The position numbers and the translations under genes are program-made. The notes beneath the pieces were generated by a model. It had not been told where the DNA came from. It saw nothing but the letters and a program-made list of their open reading frames with translations, and searched no databases. A DNA stretch of 64,000 bases, taken from JABMQW01 sp964439935. GTDB lineage: Bacteria > Fidelibacterota > Marinisomatia > Marinisomatales > TCS56. Where the stretch lies: positions 124,001-188,000 of the forward strand of contig CAYTPW010000001.1 in assembly GCA_964439935.1 (NCBI GenBank), written 5' to 3'. How positions within the stretch are numbered: position 1 is the stretch's first letter; every line of letters starts with the position of its first letter. Positions 9,980 through 18,912 of the stretch are shown here, piece after piece.

Positions 9980-11347
9980 GTGAGTACAATCATCGTTTTT
10001 CTGCGACAGTACACCTCCTCCATTTTCCATTTATCCCACCTACGCATTAGATACGGTGGGCAGGCTTTTATCCTGGCTCTTTCATCTTTTATTCTGTTTA
10101 CAGGCTGCCCGAAAGATCCACCTAATCCCAGGGACACATCCATATTCCTGGAGTTGGAAAAAACCTGGACCACTTCACTCACTTTCAAAATTACTGTAGC
10201 CGATACCAGCGACTGCTGGAGCTTCAGCCTGAGCCGGGGTGATTCCACAGTGGCTTCAATGACGGTTACCGGCACGGATACGATTATCGTAGATAATGGA
10301 CTAGAACCAGACCGTGAATACCGCTACCGGGCATTCTGGCTGGATGACGGACTGGTTAAAGAATCCAGCAACGAATTAGTAGCCATAACCATGGATACCA
10401 CCAGCCATAATTTTGTTTGGACTATCGACACGCTGGGCAATTATGGTAGCTACATTAATGACGTGGCAATCGTAGATGAGAACAATATCTGGGTTGTGGG
10501 AAATATTGAGACCGATAGTGGAAGATATAATACGGCCCATTGGGATGGTTATAGTTGGAAATCTATTTTAATAAATGCACCTGGTGTGATAGGTGAAGGA
10601 ATTTATTATTTTAGCGAAGATGACATATGGGTAACCACAGGTATCATTTATCATTGGAATGGAGTTGAATGGGAAAGATATCATTTATGGGATATGGGTG
10701 TTTTAGGTGAAAATGATGGTGGTGTAAAGAAAATCTGGGGCGCATCTTCATCAGACATCTATTTTGTCGGAGATAATGGATCCATCGTCCACCACGATGG
10801 GGCCGGTTTTGAACGGATTGAAATCGGTGGAACAGTTAGGTTGATAGATGTGGAGGGTAGTTCGAATGGCGAATACGTTTTTATTGCTGGAATGGATTTC
10901 TTTGCCCCCGCCTATTCTGCAGCTTATCAGATTCATGAAGGAAATATTGAAACATTATTTTACTCTGAGATTGGTCCCCCAACAAATGAAACTGATTGGG
11001 GTGCAATTTCATCGGTAAGCGTCCATGAAGACGCAGTATATTTTGTTACCTATCAAGGATTGTGGAAATTAAATTATTTAACATCACAGTCGACAGTTGA
11101 TAGTGTCTTTAGTAATTATGGGTACCGCCACATGGTAGTACAGGGGCCGAATGATATTTTTATGGTTGGGGGGGGAGGTATATATGCTCACTACAATGGT
11201 GCATCGTGGGATTTGAATGATGATCTATATAATAATTATGCATTGAGCACATTATGGGGTGGCGCAGATTTACATAATAATATGGTTGTTATAACCGGAT
11301 ATTTAAGAGATGGCTCTCATGGAATTACGGCATTTGGAAGAAGGTAG
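9980..11347 (+). CDS. Lipoprotein with fibronectin-III-like domain and propeller-like repeats
   Basis: The frame starts at a GTG (9980), the only usual start codon before the signal peptide. The signal (ILALSSFILFTGC, Cys near residue 43) is preceded by an unusually long n-region, so the true start is uncertain. The mature protein has a fibronectin-III-like domain (about 50-130; EYRYRAFWLDDG), then repeats of the type DVAIVDENNIWVVG, YYFSEDDIWVTTG and IWGASSSDIYFVGDNGSIVHHDG. These resemble propeller blades of secreted FCB-group proteins of unknown function. It is probably a surface-anchored binding protein. It follows the related lipoprotein in the same orientation, with a similar leader. 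Confidence 0.78.
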   Translation: MSTIIVFLRQYTSSIFHLSHLRIRYGGQAFILALSSFILFTGCPKDPPNPRDTSIFLELEKTWTTSLTFKITVADTSDCWSFSLSRGDSTVASMTVTGTDTIIVDNGLEPDREYRYRAFWLDDGLVKESSNELVAITMDTTSHNFVWTIDTLGNYGSYINDVAIVDENNIWVVGNIETDSGRYNTAHWDGYSWKSILINAPGVIGEGIYYFSEDDIWVTTGIIYHWNGVEWERYHLWDMGVLGENDGGVKKIWGASSSDIYFVGDNGSIVHHDGAGFERIEIGGTVRLIDVEGSSNGEYVFIAGMDFFAPAYSAAYQIHEGNIETLFYSEIGPPTNETDWGAISSVSVHEDAVYFVTYQGLWKLNYLTSQSTVDSVFSNYGYRHMVVQGPNDIFMVGGGGIYAHYNGASWDLNDDLYNNYALSTLWGGADLHNNMVVITGYLRDGSHGITAFGRR

Positions 11348-11381
11348 GAAATATATGGATACTTGAAACTTCGCTTAGAAG

Positions 11382-11423
11382 CAAGCCCCGGTTAACTGAG
11401 TAGCAATCTAGTGCCGGGGCTTG
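11382..11423. terminator. Inverted repeat after the lipoprotein gene
   Basis: Perfect 10-bp arms (CAAGCCCCGG / CCGGGGCTTG) separated by 22 bases, 35 bases after the stop codon at 11347. There is no T-run, so it could end transcription weakly or protect the 3' end of the mRNA. Confidence 0.5.
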
Positions 11424-11521
11424 GAATGAACACAACCTGACATCAGGAAGTATTCGTCTGAAGTTTACTTCCTATGTTTGGTTGCAAACAATAAAAACCA
11501 CCACGCGCATAGGAGTAAATA

Positions 11522-12439
11522 ATGAAACATTTATTACCGTTGAAAGCAATAGCAATTGGTTTAATACTTAATGTTATTTGCTTTGCTGACAACTATACAA
11601 TCAGTTTGTATTTTGAACAAACTGAAGATGCTCTAAGTACACTATTCAGAACTCAAGGATTTCCACACCCTCTAGGGAATCACGATGGAGATGATTACGA
11701 TATCTATTTATGGAATCCAGCCATAGATATAGAACCGGGGACTGTAAATTTTAATTTTACAATTTATGCTGATATTGTGATAGCCGGTACACCAATTCAG
11801 TATGATTACCTGTTTAATATACCATTAAATATACCATCCGGTGAACTATCGATAACTGGTATAATCACCTTTTTAGAAGGGATACCGGCTCAAATCAACG
11901 GCATGGATGGCCCACAGTGGGTTAAGGATATTATTATTGACGAATATGAAGGGCTGGAACTTACAGTTTATCCGAATTCGCTTCTGGAAGATGCGAATGC
12001 TTCAATACCGGAGCTTATGGATATCACAGTTGGTGACATTGCATTCACATGGGAGGCATCAACCGATTTGTTAAGATTTTCCCTAACTGTTGAAGTTGTT
12101 GGTAATTCCCCCTGGATTAATGGACAGTGGAAAGAAATTACCGGTACAGCGAGATACGATGTTAGATTTAACTCTAATGTCGAAGAAGAAGTATTATTTG
12201 TAGGAATATACAATATTTTAGGAGGGCACGGAGAAACTGAAAATCCTGGTATAACTACTACACCTGAAGTCTGGTCCAATCCGGTTGGAGTGGATTGGAA
12301 TTATAATAATATTCCATCAGGACAATATAGATGCAAAGTGCTTTTTGGATCTACATATGGTTGGTTTGCTATTTATTATGTTTTTAGTAATCTGGGCGAA
12401 AGTGGATGGAATCCCATGTCGATATATCAAACATTATAG
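11522..12439 (+). CDS. Secreted protein of unknown function
   Basis: Product of 305 residues with a Sec signal peptide (residues 1-22, ending CFA). The rest is rich in beta-strand-forming and acidic residues, with no Cys after the signal. It ends without the sorting domain of the next protein. Its layout (a beta-rich domain with an LLxx(L/I)PELxxITV segment near residue 165) parallels the N-terminal domain of the following gene, so the two may be paralogous in part (inference from side-by-side reading). The gap to the next start is 19 bases, so they are probably one operon. I do not recognise the family. Confidence 0.7.
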   Translation: MKHLLPLKAIAIGLILNVICFADNYTISLYFEQTEDALSTLFRTQGFPHPLGNHDGDDYDIYLWNPAIDIEPGTVNFNFTIYADIVIAGTPIQYDYLFNIPLNIPSGELSITGIITFLEGIPAQINGMDGPQWVKDIIIDEYEGLELTVYPNSLLEDANASIPELMDITVGDIAFTWEASTDLLRFSLTVEVVGNSPWINGQWKEITGTARYDVRFNSNVEEEVLFVGIYNILGGHGETENPGITTTPEVWSNPVGVDWNYNNIPSGQYRCKVLFGSTYGWFAIYYVFSNLGESGWNPMSIYQTL

Positions 12440-12458
12440 TTTAGAAGGAAAATATACC

Positions 12459-15218
12459 ATGAAAAATTCAATAATTATGATAATTATCATTACGATAATT
12501 GTATCCTCACCTCTCAAGAGTCAAGAATCATTTTCGATTCAATTAGATGAAACCCAAACCTTGCAAGAAATGCTGGATATTCTCACTAATTCAAAAGCAT
12601 TGAATTTTGGAGAATGGCATCCGAACCCAACAGTTGAAGATCCGAACTATTACATTAGAATCAATTCCGGAACGGTTGATTTGATAGGCTCCAGCAATTC
12701 AATATATCTGAGTTTGCAGGCAACAGCTTATGCCGAATTCAACGTCGCCTGGAATACTTTCGGATTTTCGCACAGTGAATCTATTTATATTGATGTTTTG
12801 GGAACACCCTCAATTGAAAATGATCTGGTAACGGGCTTGTCCAATATAGTCGTTAATGATATATCAGTAATCCTAACTTTTGACATTTGGCCAGATTGGT
12901 TACCTCAAGAGAATATTGTTACAGTAAATTTAGAGGATCATTATATGGATCTGTCTTTCATTAATTTGGTTGAGTTTTATCCTGATCTTGATCCATTCTA
13001 TTTTCAATCCAATTTCCCGGAGCTAACTGTGACTGACAATGCGATTTTTATTTCCGTGTCCTTAAATCAGGAATTGGAATTAGCGAACAAGTCAATTGCC
13101 AACCCTACAGGTTACTTGAATGGCAGTTTATCGTTAGAGAACACCGACATACCTGAGTTAACTCAAACTAATAAACCTTCACCATCATTGTTATTTGCCC
13201 GGCAAAATGATGATTATAGTGCCACAACACATGACCGAATAATTGGAAACGAAGTACATCTAAGTTGGACAAATGACGTTGACCACAAACTCACAACAGA
13301 TCAATTCCCGTTGTTGCAGGAATATTTTACTGAAGGCGTAATTGCCTGGTACACAGAACAACGAACGATTACCATTGCTTCAACTCCAGATGGAGCAGGA
13401 ATGGATTTTCACGATCCATGGTACTACGACGAAGCCACTCAAATTCAACCCGATGATTTTCGCCCTATCTCCTCGGGCCAGTATCAAGTGTTTTTGGAGC
13501 AAAATCCAGATTTTCTACCTACTCTACCCATCTATCACCTGAAGGCTGCTTCTTCCTATGCTACCGGCAGGGAAATCTATGCTTTCCATCACTGGGAGGG
13601 CAGGGATGTTGACTTTGGAAATTCAAATAACCGTGAGACAACTATTGTTTTCCATTCAGGTGATGCAATCGCCGAAGCAGTGTATGTTAACGCCCTGCTC
13701 GGCATAGGTGCACCGGTATTTGTTGCTAGTGATGAAACGTTAATTGTCCCTGCCGGAGGGAACTACCAGTGGGGTAACACCGCGTTTGATTTCAGTTTTT
13801 ATGTCGAAGGCACTCTGATCATGGAAGGAACCGAACAAGACCGGATTACTTTTTGCCCAACCAGCGGTACAACCTTCATGATTGGTGGTATTTACATTGA
13901 CAATGGCGGCACTCTGATTTGTGATTATGTGGATTTTGACTATTCGCAATATGCCCTTACCGGTGATGCTATTGTTGTTGATAACGGTAATGCCCAGATC
14001 ACGAATTGCCGTTTTACCAATATTCTAATGGATGCTGTTGATATTCACTCGACTGCCACTGCTTTTATAGCAAATAGCGAGTTCACTGGTGATGGAGGAT
14101 CAGGTATCGGTATTGAATGTATCGTAATCCATGGCTCCGGTCACACCGTAAAGCTCTGGAATAATACTATAGTAGATTTTTCTACCGGGATAGCAGCTAT
14201 AGTAACTGAAACCGAAAATGGACCGGCCTTTGATATGCGGAATAATATAATCTATTACGGTCTCACTCCTAATTCCGGGACTGTCGGACTTGAAGTTGAA
14301 ATCACTAATTTTTTATATACCGAACTGGATTATAACCTAATCTATGGTTTTGCCAGTTCAGGAACAGAAAATATTCATGAGGCTTATATCCATCATTTGA
14401 TTGAAACCGATGATCCGGATTTTGTTAAATACAGTACCGGGAATTATACGCTTACATCGGGTAGTCCTTGCCGTGATACTGGTGAGATGGACTTAGACGG
14501 GGATGGTGACATCTGGGATGTTGATCCAGATGACCAAGATCCTGACGGTACCAGGATGGATATGGGCGCCTATTACTACGACGCTGTTCCGTCGAAGCCA
14601 ACTAATTTTACCATATCCGGCTATATAGGACAGCATCCGACAATCCGTTGGACTTTATGTCCGGATACTGATATAGCAGAATATCAAATCTGGCGCAGAT
14701 TAACAGATCATGGTCCGCAATACTCCCTGCGATCAACGGTCGGTAGTAGCACCAGCGAGTATGTTGATACGGAAATAACAATTAGTGCTGGCAGGAGAAT
14801 GACTCCCAAAGCTTGTTATAAAGTTCGAGCGGTTGATAACATCGATCAAATGTCAGCATACACGAGGAGTAAATGTAAACCCTATGGTGCCGTCGGTAAG
14901 GAGGTTGTCGAGTTGCTCCCTCTGAAATATGCTGTACATACTAATTATCCCAACCCATTTAACCGTCGAACAACAATCGCTTACGATTTGCCGGAAGAAA
15001 GTGTTGTGACCCTCACTATTTATGATTTTTTAGGGAATGAAATCAATACATTAATTTCCGCGCAAGAATCGGCCGGTTATAAATATCTTGATTGGGACGG
15101 GACTAACCATGCGGGTAAAATCGTAGCATCCGGGATGTATATTTATACCCTCAAAGCCCAGAGTGTGGCATCTCCAAAAACCTATCTTTCCAAACAAAAG
15201 ATGATCTTTTTGAAGTAG
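12459..15218 (+). CDS. Secreted beta-helix protein with C-terminal sorting domain
   Basis: The ATG at 12459, preceded by AGAAGGA, starts a clean signal peptide (MKNSIIMIIIITIIVSS, cleavage near SQE). An upstream in-frame start would overlap the previous gene and spoil the signal. The 919-residue product has a beta-rich N-terminal domain, and a right-handed parallel beta-helix region (about 420-700; repeats such as DNGNAQITNCRFTNILMDAV and IANSEFTGDG). A DLDGDGDIWDVDPDDQDPDG acidic Ca-type loop and a fibronectin-III-like segment follow. The last 85 residues form a NYPNPFN-type sorting domain ending in KQKMIFLK. It is probably exported and surface-attached or released. A binding or polysaccharide-cleaving function cannot be told apart. 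Confidence 0.82.
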   Translation: MKNSIIMIIIITIIVSSPLKSQESFSIQLDETQTLQEMLDILTNSKALNFGEWHPNPTVEDPNYYIRINSGTVDLIGSSNSIYLSLQATAYAEFNVAWNTFGFSHSESIYIDVLGTPSIENDLVTGLSNIVVNDISVILTFDIWPDWLPQENIVTVNLEDHYMDLSFINLVEFYPDLDPFYFQSNFPELTVTDNAIFISVSLNQELELANKSIANPTGYLNGSLSLENTDIPELTQTNKPSPSLLFARQNDDYSATTHDRIIGNEVHLSWTNDVDHKLTTDQFPLLQEYFTEGVIAWYTEQRTITIASTPDGAGMDFHDPWYYDEATQIQPDDFRPISSGQYQVFLEQNPDFLPTLPIYHLKAASSYATGREIYAFHHWEGRDVDFGNSNNRETTIVFHSGDAIAEAVYVNALLGIGAPVFVASDETLIVPAGGNYQWGNTAFDFSFYVEGTLIMEGTEQDRITFCPTSGTTFMIGGIYIDNGGTLICDYVDFDYSQYALTGDAIVVDNGNAQITNCRFTNILMDAVDIHSTATAFIANSEFTGDGGSGIGIECIVIHGSGHTVKLWNNTIVDFSTGIAAIVTETENGPAFDMRNNIIYYGLTPNSGTVGLEVEITNFLYTELDYNLIYGFASSGTENIHEAYIHHLIETDDPDFVKYSTGNYTLTSGSPCRDTGEMDLDGDGDIWDVDPDDQDPDGTRMDMGAYYYDAVPSKPTNFTISGYIGQHPTIRWTLCPDTDIAEYQIWRRLTDHGPQYSLRSTVGSSTSEYVDTEITISAGRRMTPKACYKVRAVDNIDQMSAYTRSKCKPYGAVGKEVVELLPLKYAVHTNYPNPFNRRTTIAYDLPEESVVTLTIYDFLGNEINTLISAQESAGYKYLDWDGTNHAGKIVASGMYIYTLKAQSVASPKTYLSKQKMIFLK

Positions 15219-15243
15219 TAGTATTACGTATATAAGACAGATG

Positions 15244-15271
15244 AAAAGGGTGGTCGACTGACCACCCTTTT
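15244..15271. terminator. Hairpin terminator after the beta-helix gene
   Basis: Perfect 12-bp stem (AAAAGGGTGGTC / GACCACCCTTTT) with a 4-nt loop, 25 bases after the stop codon. A short T-rich tail follows, and the A-rich 5' side would make it work in the other direction too. Confidence 0.85.
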
Positions 15272-15433
15272 CTGTAATATTAGTTGGCGCAATAAGTCAT
15301 CTTCAATAAACCACTTATTCGTCGTCGACACAAGATATTCCTATAGATATACAAAATTATTGATTGCGTTAACTTGCTCTTGCTAAAGTAATATTCATTC
15401 GCGTTACTGCAAATAACCAGCTCTCCGGCTTGG

Positions 15434-15467
15434 AATCGGATTTAATTTCTATTAAGTTTATCCGATT
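15434..15467. promoter_or_regulatory. Inverted repeat overlapping the leader of the methyltransferase gene
   Basis: Arms AATCGGAT (15434-15441) and ATCCGATT (15460-15467), 8 bp each, are separated by 18 bases. The right arm ends 6 bases before the ATG, where the ribosome-binding site would be. It may be an operator or an mRNA hairpin. Its significance is unproven. Confidence 0.3.
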
Positions 15468-15472
15468 TAATA

Positions 15473-16336
15473 ATGAGTATCGTGCGAAAGCAATCCTACA
15501 ATCATCATCCTAAGGCACTGTTCGAAAAAACATTCGGACAGGTGCAGCTGCACCAGCAGATTGGTTTGAATATTGAGCACTATTCCACTAATAAACAAAA
15601 TATTTATCAACAGGCGCTCGAACACATTTCATACAATAAACAAATCGAAATACTGGATATCGGTTGTGGTTACGGGCGTTTTTCAGGCAATTTGGAATCA
15701 GTTCCCGGCATCCATGGTTCCCGCTGTACGGGTATCGATCTGCTGGCAACCAATTGCGAATCATTCATTAAAACGTTAACACAGGCTGGTTTGCAGGGTG
15801 AGTATATCACTGGTCAGGCGAATCAGATTACCGATTTTACTGATAGTAAATATGATCTTGTTTTGTCAAGTTTTTCACTCAATTTTTTCCCGGAAGTCCT
15901 ACCTGATATTGCACGGATTATCAAACCGGCCGGTTCCTTTATTGCCATAACCCATTCCAATCGCTTCCTCAAGCAACTGGAAGGAGATATTGCTGCCGCG
16001 CTAAAATTATTTATTGACCGAGATTTTCAATTGCCGACAATCGCCTTTAGTGCTGAAAATGGTCAGCGCTTACTATCTAAGTATTTTGATATCATCCAAA
16101 AGATCGACTATTCTAATCAATTAATTTTTCCCTTGCGCCAGATCAAGAAATGTTTAATGTATATAGATTTCAAGTTACCCTTTCTGATTAAACCTGACTG
16201 GTTTTCGGAGCAAAAATTGTATAACGAATTCAGAAATGAATTACATCGGCAAATACGCCGTAAGACCAGGGAAAATCATTACTACTACCTAAACAAGGAT
16301 GATTGCATATTCAAGTGTAATCATCCCAGGAATTAA
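15473..16336 (+). CDS. Class I SAM-dependent methyltransferase
   Basis: Cytoplasmic methyltransferase of 287 residues. Motif I for SAM binding is LDIGCGYGRF (about residues 60-69), an acidic residue at the end of strand 2 lies in TGIDLL, and motif IV-like YDLVLSSFSLNFF is followed by the post-I helix IARIIKPAGSF (methyltransferase-11/25 type). The substrate is unknown; the C-terminus is basic and lysine/arginine-rich. The stop is only 2 bases before the start of the Nudix gene, so they are almost certainly translated from one mRNA. A role together with a nucleotide-cleaving or sensing enzyme is possible but not shown. Confidence 0.85.
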   Translation: MSIVRKQSYNHHPKALFEKTFGQVQLHQQIGLNIEHYSTNKQNIYQQALEHISYNKQIEILDIGCGYGRFSGNLESVPGIHGSRCTGIDLLATNCESFIKTLTQAGLQGEYITGQANQITDFTDSKYDLVLSSFSLNFFPEVLPDIARIIKPAGSFIAITHSNRFLKQLEGDIAAALKLFIDRDFQLPTIAFSAENGQRLLSKYFDIIQKIDYSNQLIFPLRQIKKCLMYIDFKLPFLIKPDWFSEQKLYNEFRNELHRQIRRKTRENHYYYLNKDDCIFKCNHPRN

Positions 16337-16338
16337 CA

Positions 16339-17370
16339 ATGGACAAGACCAGACGCCGCTATTGCCATCATTGCGGAAGCAAGATTGATTTAAAATTGGA
16401 AAATGATCTGCTTCACCCGTTTTGCACCAAATGCAAAACTGTGTTTTATGAGAATCCGGATCCGATTGTATCGGCGGTTGTAGTCAATTCGGAACGCGAG
16501 CTACTGCTGGTTCTGCGTGATCGGGAACCACTGGCCGGTAAATGGTGCCTGCCTTCCGGGTTCGTGGAAGTGAATGAGACAATCGAAGAGGCGGCGTTAC
16601 GCGAACTGAAGGAAGAAACCGGAATTCTGGGCAATGTCATTCGATTGCTGGACACTGTCTCATATAATAATGATTTCTATGGTAATCTAATCTGGGCATC
16701 TTTTGAAGTAAAAACCATCGGTGGTACTTTGCGTGCTGGTGATGATGCCCGTGCGGCACGTTTTTTCTCGATCGCCGATCTGCCGGAGCTGGCATTTCCA
16801 CCCAATACCGTGGCAGTCAAACGTTATATTCAACATTATGCGGATATATGGCGATTACAGGATACATTTCTTGCCCCAGTTAAAGAGCAGAAAATAGATG
16901 CTGAACTACCGGCATTTGCCTTATTTGATATTATTGCGCAGGACGCTCAAATCATCACCGAGAACTGGGTTGCCGAAGTAATGCAACATCCTACAACACA
17001 CAGTTATTCATCCTTTGATTATGATGAATTATTTCATCGTGCCCATAAGGTTGTATCCCAATTTTGCTCATGGATGACTGATCCGGGTGAACATGGTGAT
17101 TCAATCAACGAATATTATCAGGGTGTTGGCCGGAAACGTAGAACGGAGGGCTTTCGGTTGTCTGAAGTACTCAGCGCCATTAGCCTGACACGAAAACACA
17201 TCTTTGCTCATGTCCTGGCTCAGGGAGGTATTTGGGACCAGGCGATGGCAGTGACCACTATAATGGAGTTTATGTCGCGGGTTAATTTATTTTTTGATAA
17301 GACAGTATATTATATCACGCGCGGGTACGAGATAGAAATTGAAAATAATTCCAGCGTAACTATTCCTTAG
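16339..17370 (+). CDS. Nudix hydrolase with zinc ribbon and extra RsbRD-like C-terminal domain
   Basis: The product (343 residues) has a zinc ribbon at residues 9-32 (Cys9, Cys12, Cys29, Cys32). It is followed by a Nudix fold with the full Nudix box at about 73-95, beginning GFVEVNETIEEAALRELKEE. This is the layout of NudC-like pyrophosphatases acting on NAD(H)-type or other nucleoside diphosphates. Residues about 185-330 form a separate helical domain. Its pattern (ITENWVAEVMQHP, then RTEGFRLSEVLSAISLTRK) resembles the N-terminal sensor domain of RsbRD/RsbR stressosome proteins. Nudix enzymes of this type usually end near residue 170, so the fusion is notable. It probably forms a two-gene operon with the methyltransferase. 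Confidence 0.85.
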   Translation: MDKTRRRYCHHCGSKIDLKLENDLLHPFCTKCKTVFYENPDPIVSAVVVNSERELLLVLRDREPLAGKWCLPSGFVEVNETIEEAALRELKEETGILGNVIRLLDTVSYNNDFYGNLIWASFEVKTIGGTLRAGDDARAARFFSIADLPELAFPPNTVAVKRYIQHYADIWRLQDTFLAPVKEQKIDAELPAFALFDIIAQDAQIITENWVAEVMQHPTTHSYSSFDYDELFHRAHKVVSQFCSWMTDPGEHGDSINEYYQGVGRKRRTEGFRLSEVLSAISLTRKHIFAHVLAQGGIWDQAMAVTTIMEFMSRVNLFFDKTVYYITRGYEIEIENNSSVTIP

Positions 17371-17544
17371 ACAATTCAATAAACCGAGTACCAACCGCAA
17401 GCGCTACTATAAAAAATTCCTGCTTAAGATGCGGCCTTGACATTGCAGCCGAACACAATAATTAAGCTTGATATGTTTGATTTATTAATTATAACACCGT
17501 AGGTTCATTGCTAGAAATAGTTCAATAGAAAAACAAGGAACCTC

Positions 17545-18150
17545 ATGATCAATAATACCTCCAGGCCAAAATTGTTGCTCAATTTTAGCAGTACAAAGTT
17601 TAATAGAATAGTTATAGAAGTCATTTCAGTTATGTTTGCCGTCTTAGTGGCATTGGGAGTGGATCAATGGTGGGAAGATCGGGAAAATTTTGAACTGGCA
17701 GTAAAAATGCAAGCCGGAATCGAATCAGAAATTCAGAAAAACCTGACTGAGATCAAACGTACCCACGATAATTATTCCTCCACTTATGATACCTTACAGC
17801 TCTACCTTGGAGAAGCTGAAATTTCGCTGGAAGATTTTAGTATCGGTTTTGAGTTGGCCATACTGACATCGGCTACCTGGAATACGGCCCAGATGTTACG
17901 CGCCATCCATTATATGGATTATGAGTGGATAATAAATGTAGCTACTCAATATGAATTACAAAGTATATACCTGGAATCCCAGAAACAGTTCCTGGATGTC
18001 ATGGGCCGACTGGCGGAGGAAGGTATATCGGAAAATCCCAAAAAACTGTTTCGCTCTCTGGTCGGGCGCATGATGGTCATCATTCCGCTTCAGGAAGGAT
18101 TGATTGAAGGATATACTGATCTGCTAAATAAGAATGACTCTGGTGAGTAA
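17545..18150 (+). CDS. Small membrane-anchored protein, function unknown
   Basis: Product of 201 residues with one N-terminal transmembrane segment (about 23-42, IVIEVISVMFAVLVALGVDQ). A helical, acidic domain follows (WWEDRENFELAVKMQAGIES). The combination of a membrane helix ending in a D-x-W-W motif and a helical domain resembles uncharacterised membrane proteins of the DUF6090 kind, but the match is by eye only. A Shine-Dalgarno AAGGAA lies close to the ATG. It stands alone between two intergenic stretches. Confidence 0.65.
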   Translation: MINNTSRPKLLLNFSSTKFNRIVIEVISVMFAVLVALGVDQWWEDRENFELAVKMQAGIESEIQKNLTEIKRTHDNYSSTYDTLQLYLGEAEISLEDFSIGFELAILTSATWNTAQMLRAIHYMDYEWIINVATQYELQSIYLESQKQFLDVMGRLAEEGISENPKKLFRSLVGRMMVIIPLQEGLIEGYTDLLNKNDSGE

Positions 18151-18446
18151 AAGAAATATATTACAAAATAGGGAATGTAGTCTTTTAACTGTAAACATTT
18201 TTATCAATTTCCACGACTATTAGCAAAGGCAATACTTAAGTTTCAATCTGCTGCGCAGTATAATACCAAAACCAATTTCTGCCATGCAAATTCTCTATGA
18301 TTAAATTGACCACAGCCATATTTCTAGCGCTTGAAAGTATCTTGTCCAAAGGAAATGCAATGCAGAAATATTATAATTTTCCTTTAGAATCAACGATTTC
18401 CATTAACCAGGAACTTTCGTAACTTCCTCTTGTACTAATTGAAACG

Positions 18447-18803
18447 ATGCTAAAGAACGCAACATCCATTGTTATAACCATGATCGTGCTGAGCTCGAAC
18501 GTTTTGCCGTTCATTCAATTCGATAATTGTGACATGCCCTGCTGCCAAGAGGAGATGACATGCTGCACCATGGAGCAGATTGAAGATTGCGAAGGCAGCC
18601 TGACTGCCTGTGATTTTGCCGTGCTGGTTCCAATCGTGGTTGCGCCGATCAATGTCGTCGAGCAACGAATTGAAAATCACATGGTACAGCTGCTATCGAT
18701 ACCTATTGTCCAGGTTCCGGAGCAATTTGTTTATACCACTGATCTTTGGACCATTCAAGCTCCAGAACCACCCCCCTCTTTTCTTACCCCCCTCCTGATT
18801 TAG
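18447..18803 (+). CDS. Small exported Cys-rich protein, HYC_CC_PP-like, of the metal operon
   Basis: Product of 118 residues with an N-terminal signal or membrane segment (residues 1-22). A Cys-rich segment follows (Cys28, 32, 33, 39, 40, 48 and 55, with CC pairs and Met residues), then a low-complexity stretch and a PPP-containing tail (PEPPPSFLTPLLI). This organisation matches the small HYC_CC_PP-type proteins found beside copper-efflux genes in Bacteroidota, although the HYC motif itself is absent. It lies about 110 bases upstream of the CusC-like gene on the same strand. I infer binding or sensing of thiophilic metal ions in the periplasm; no enzyme activity is expected. No strong Shine-Dalgarno is evident. 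Confidence 0.65.
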   Translation: MLKNATSIVITMIVLSSNVLPFIQFDNCDMPCCQEEMTCCTMEQIEDCEGSLTACDFAVLVPIVVAPINVVEQRIENHMVQLLSIPIVQVPEQFVYTTDLWTIQAPEPPPSFLTPLLI

Positions 18804-18912
18804 ATACTCCTGTCATTCACCGGATTGACAATCCGGACTGAGTGCATCAAATTGCTTTTGCATACTTGAAGCACTATATTCAATTTGCCAATTGAATCAA
18901 ACAGGAGTTCAT

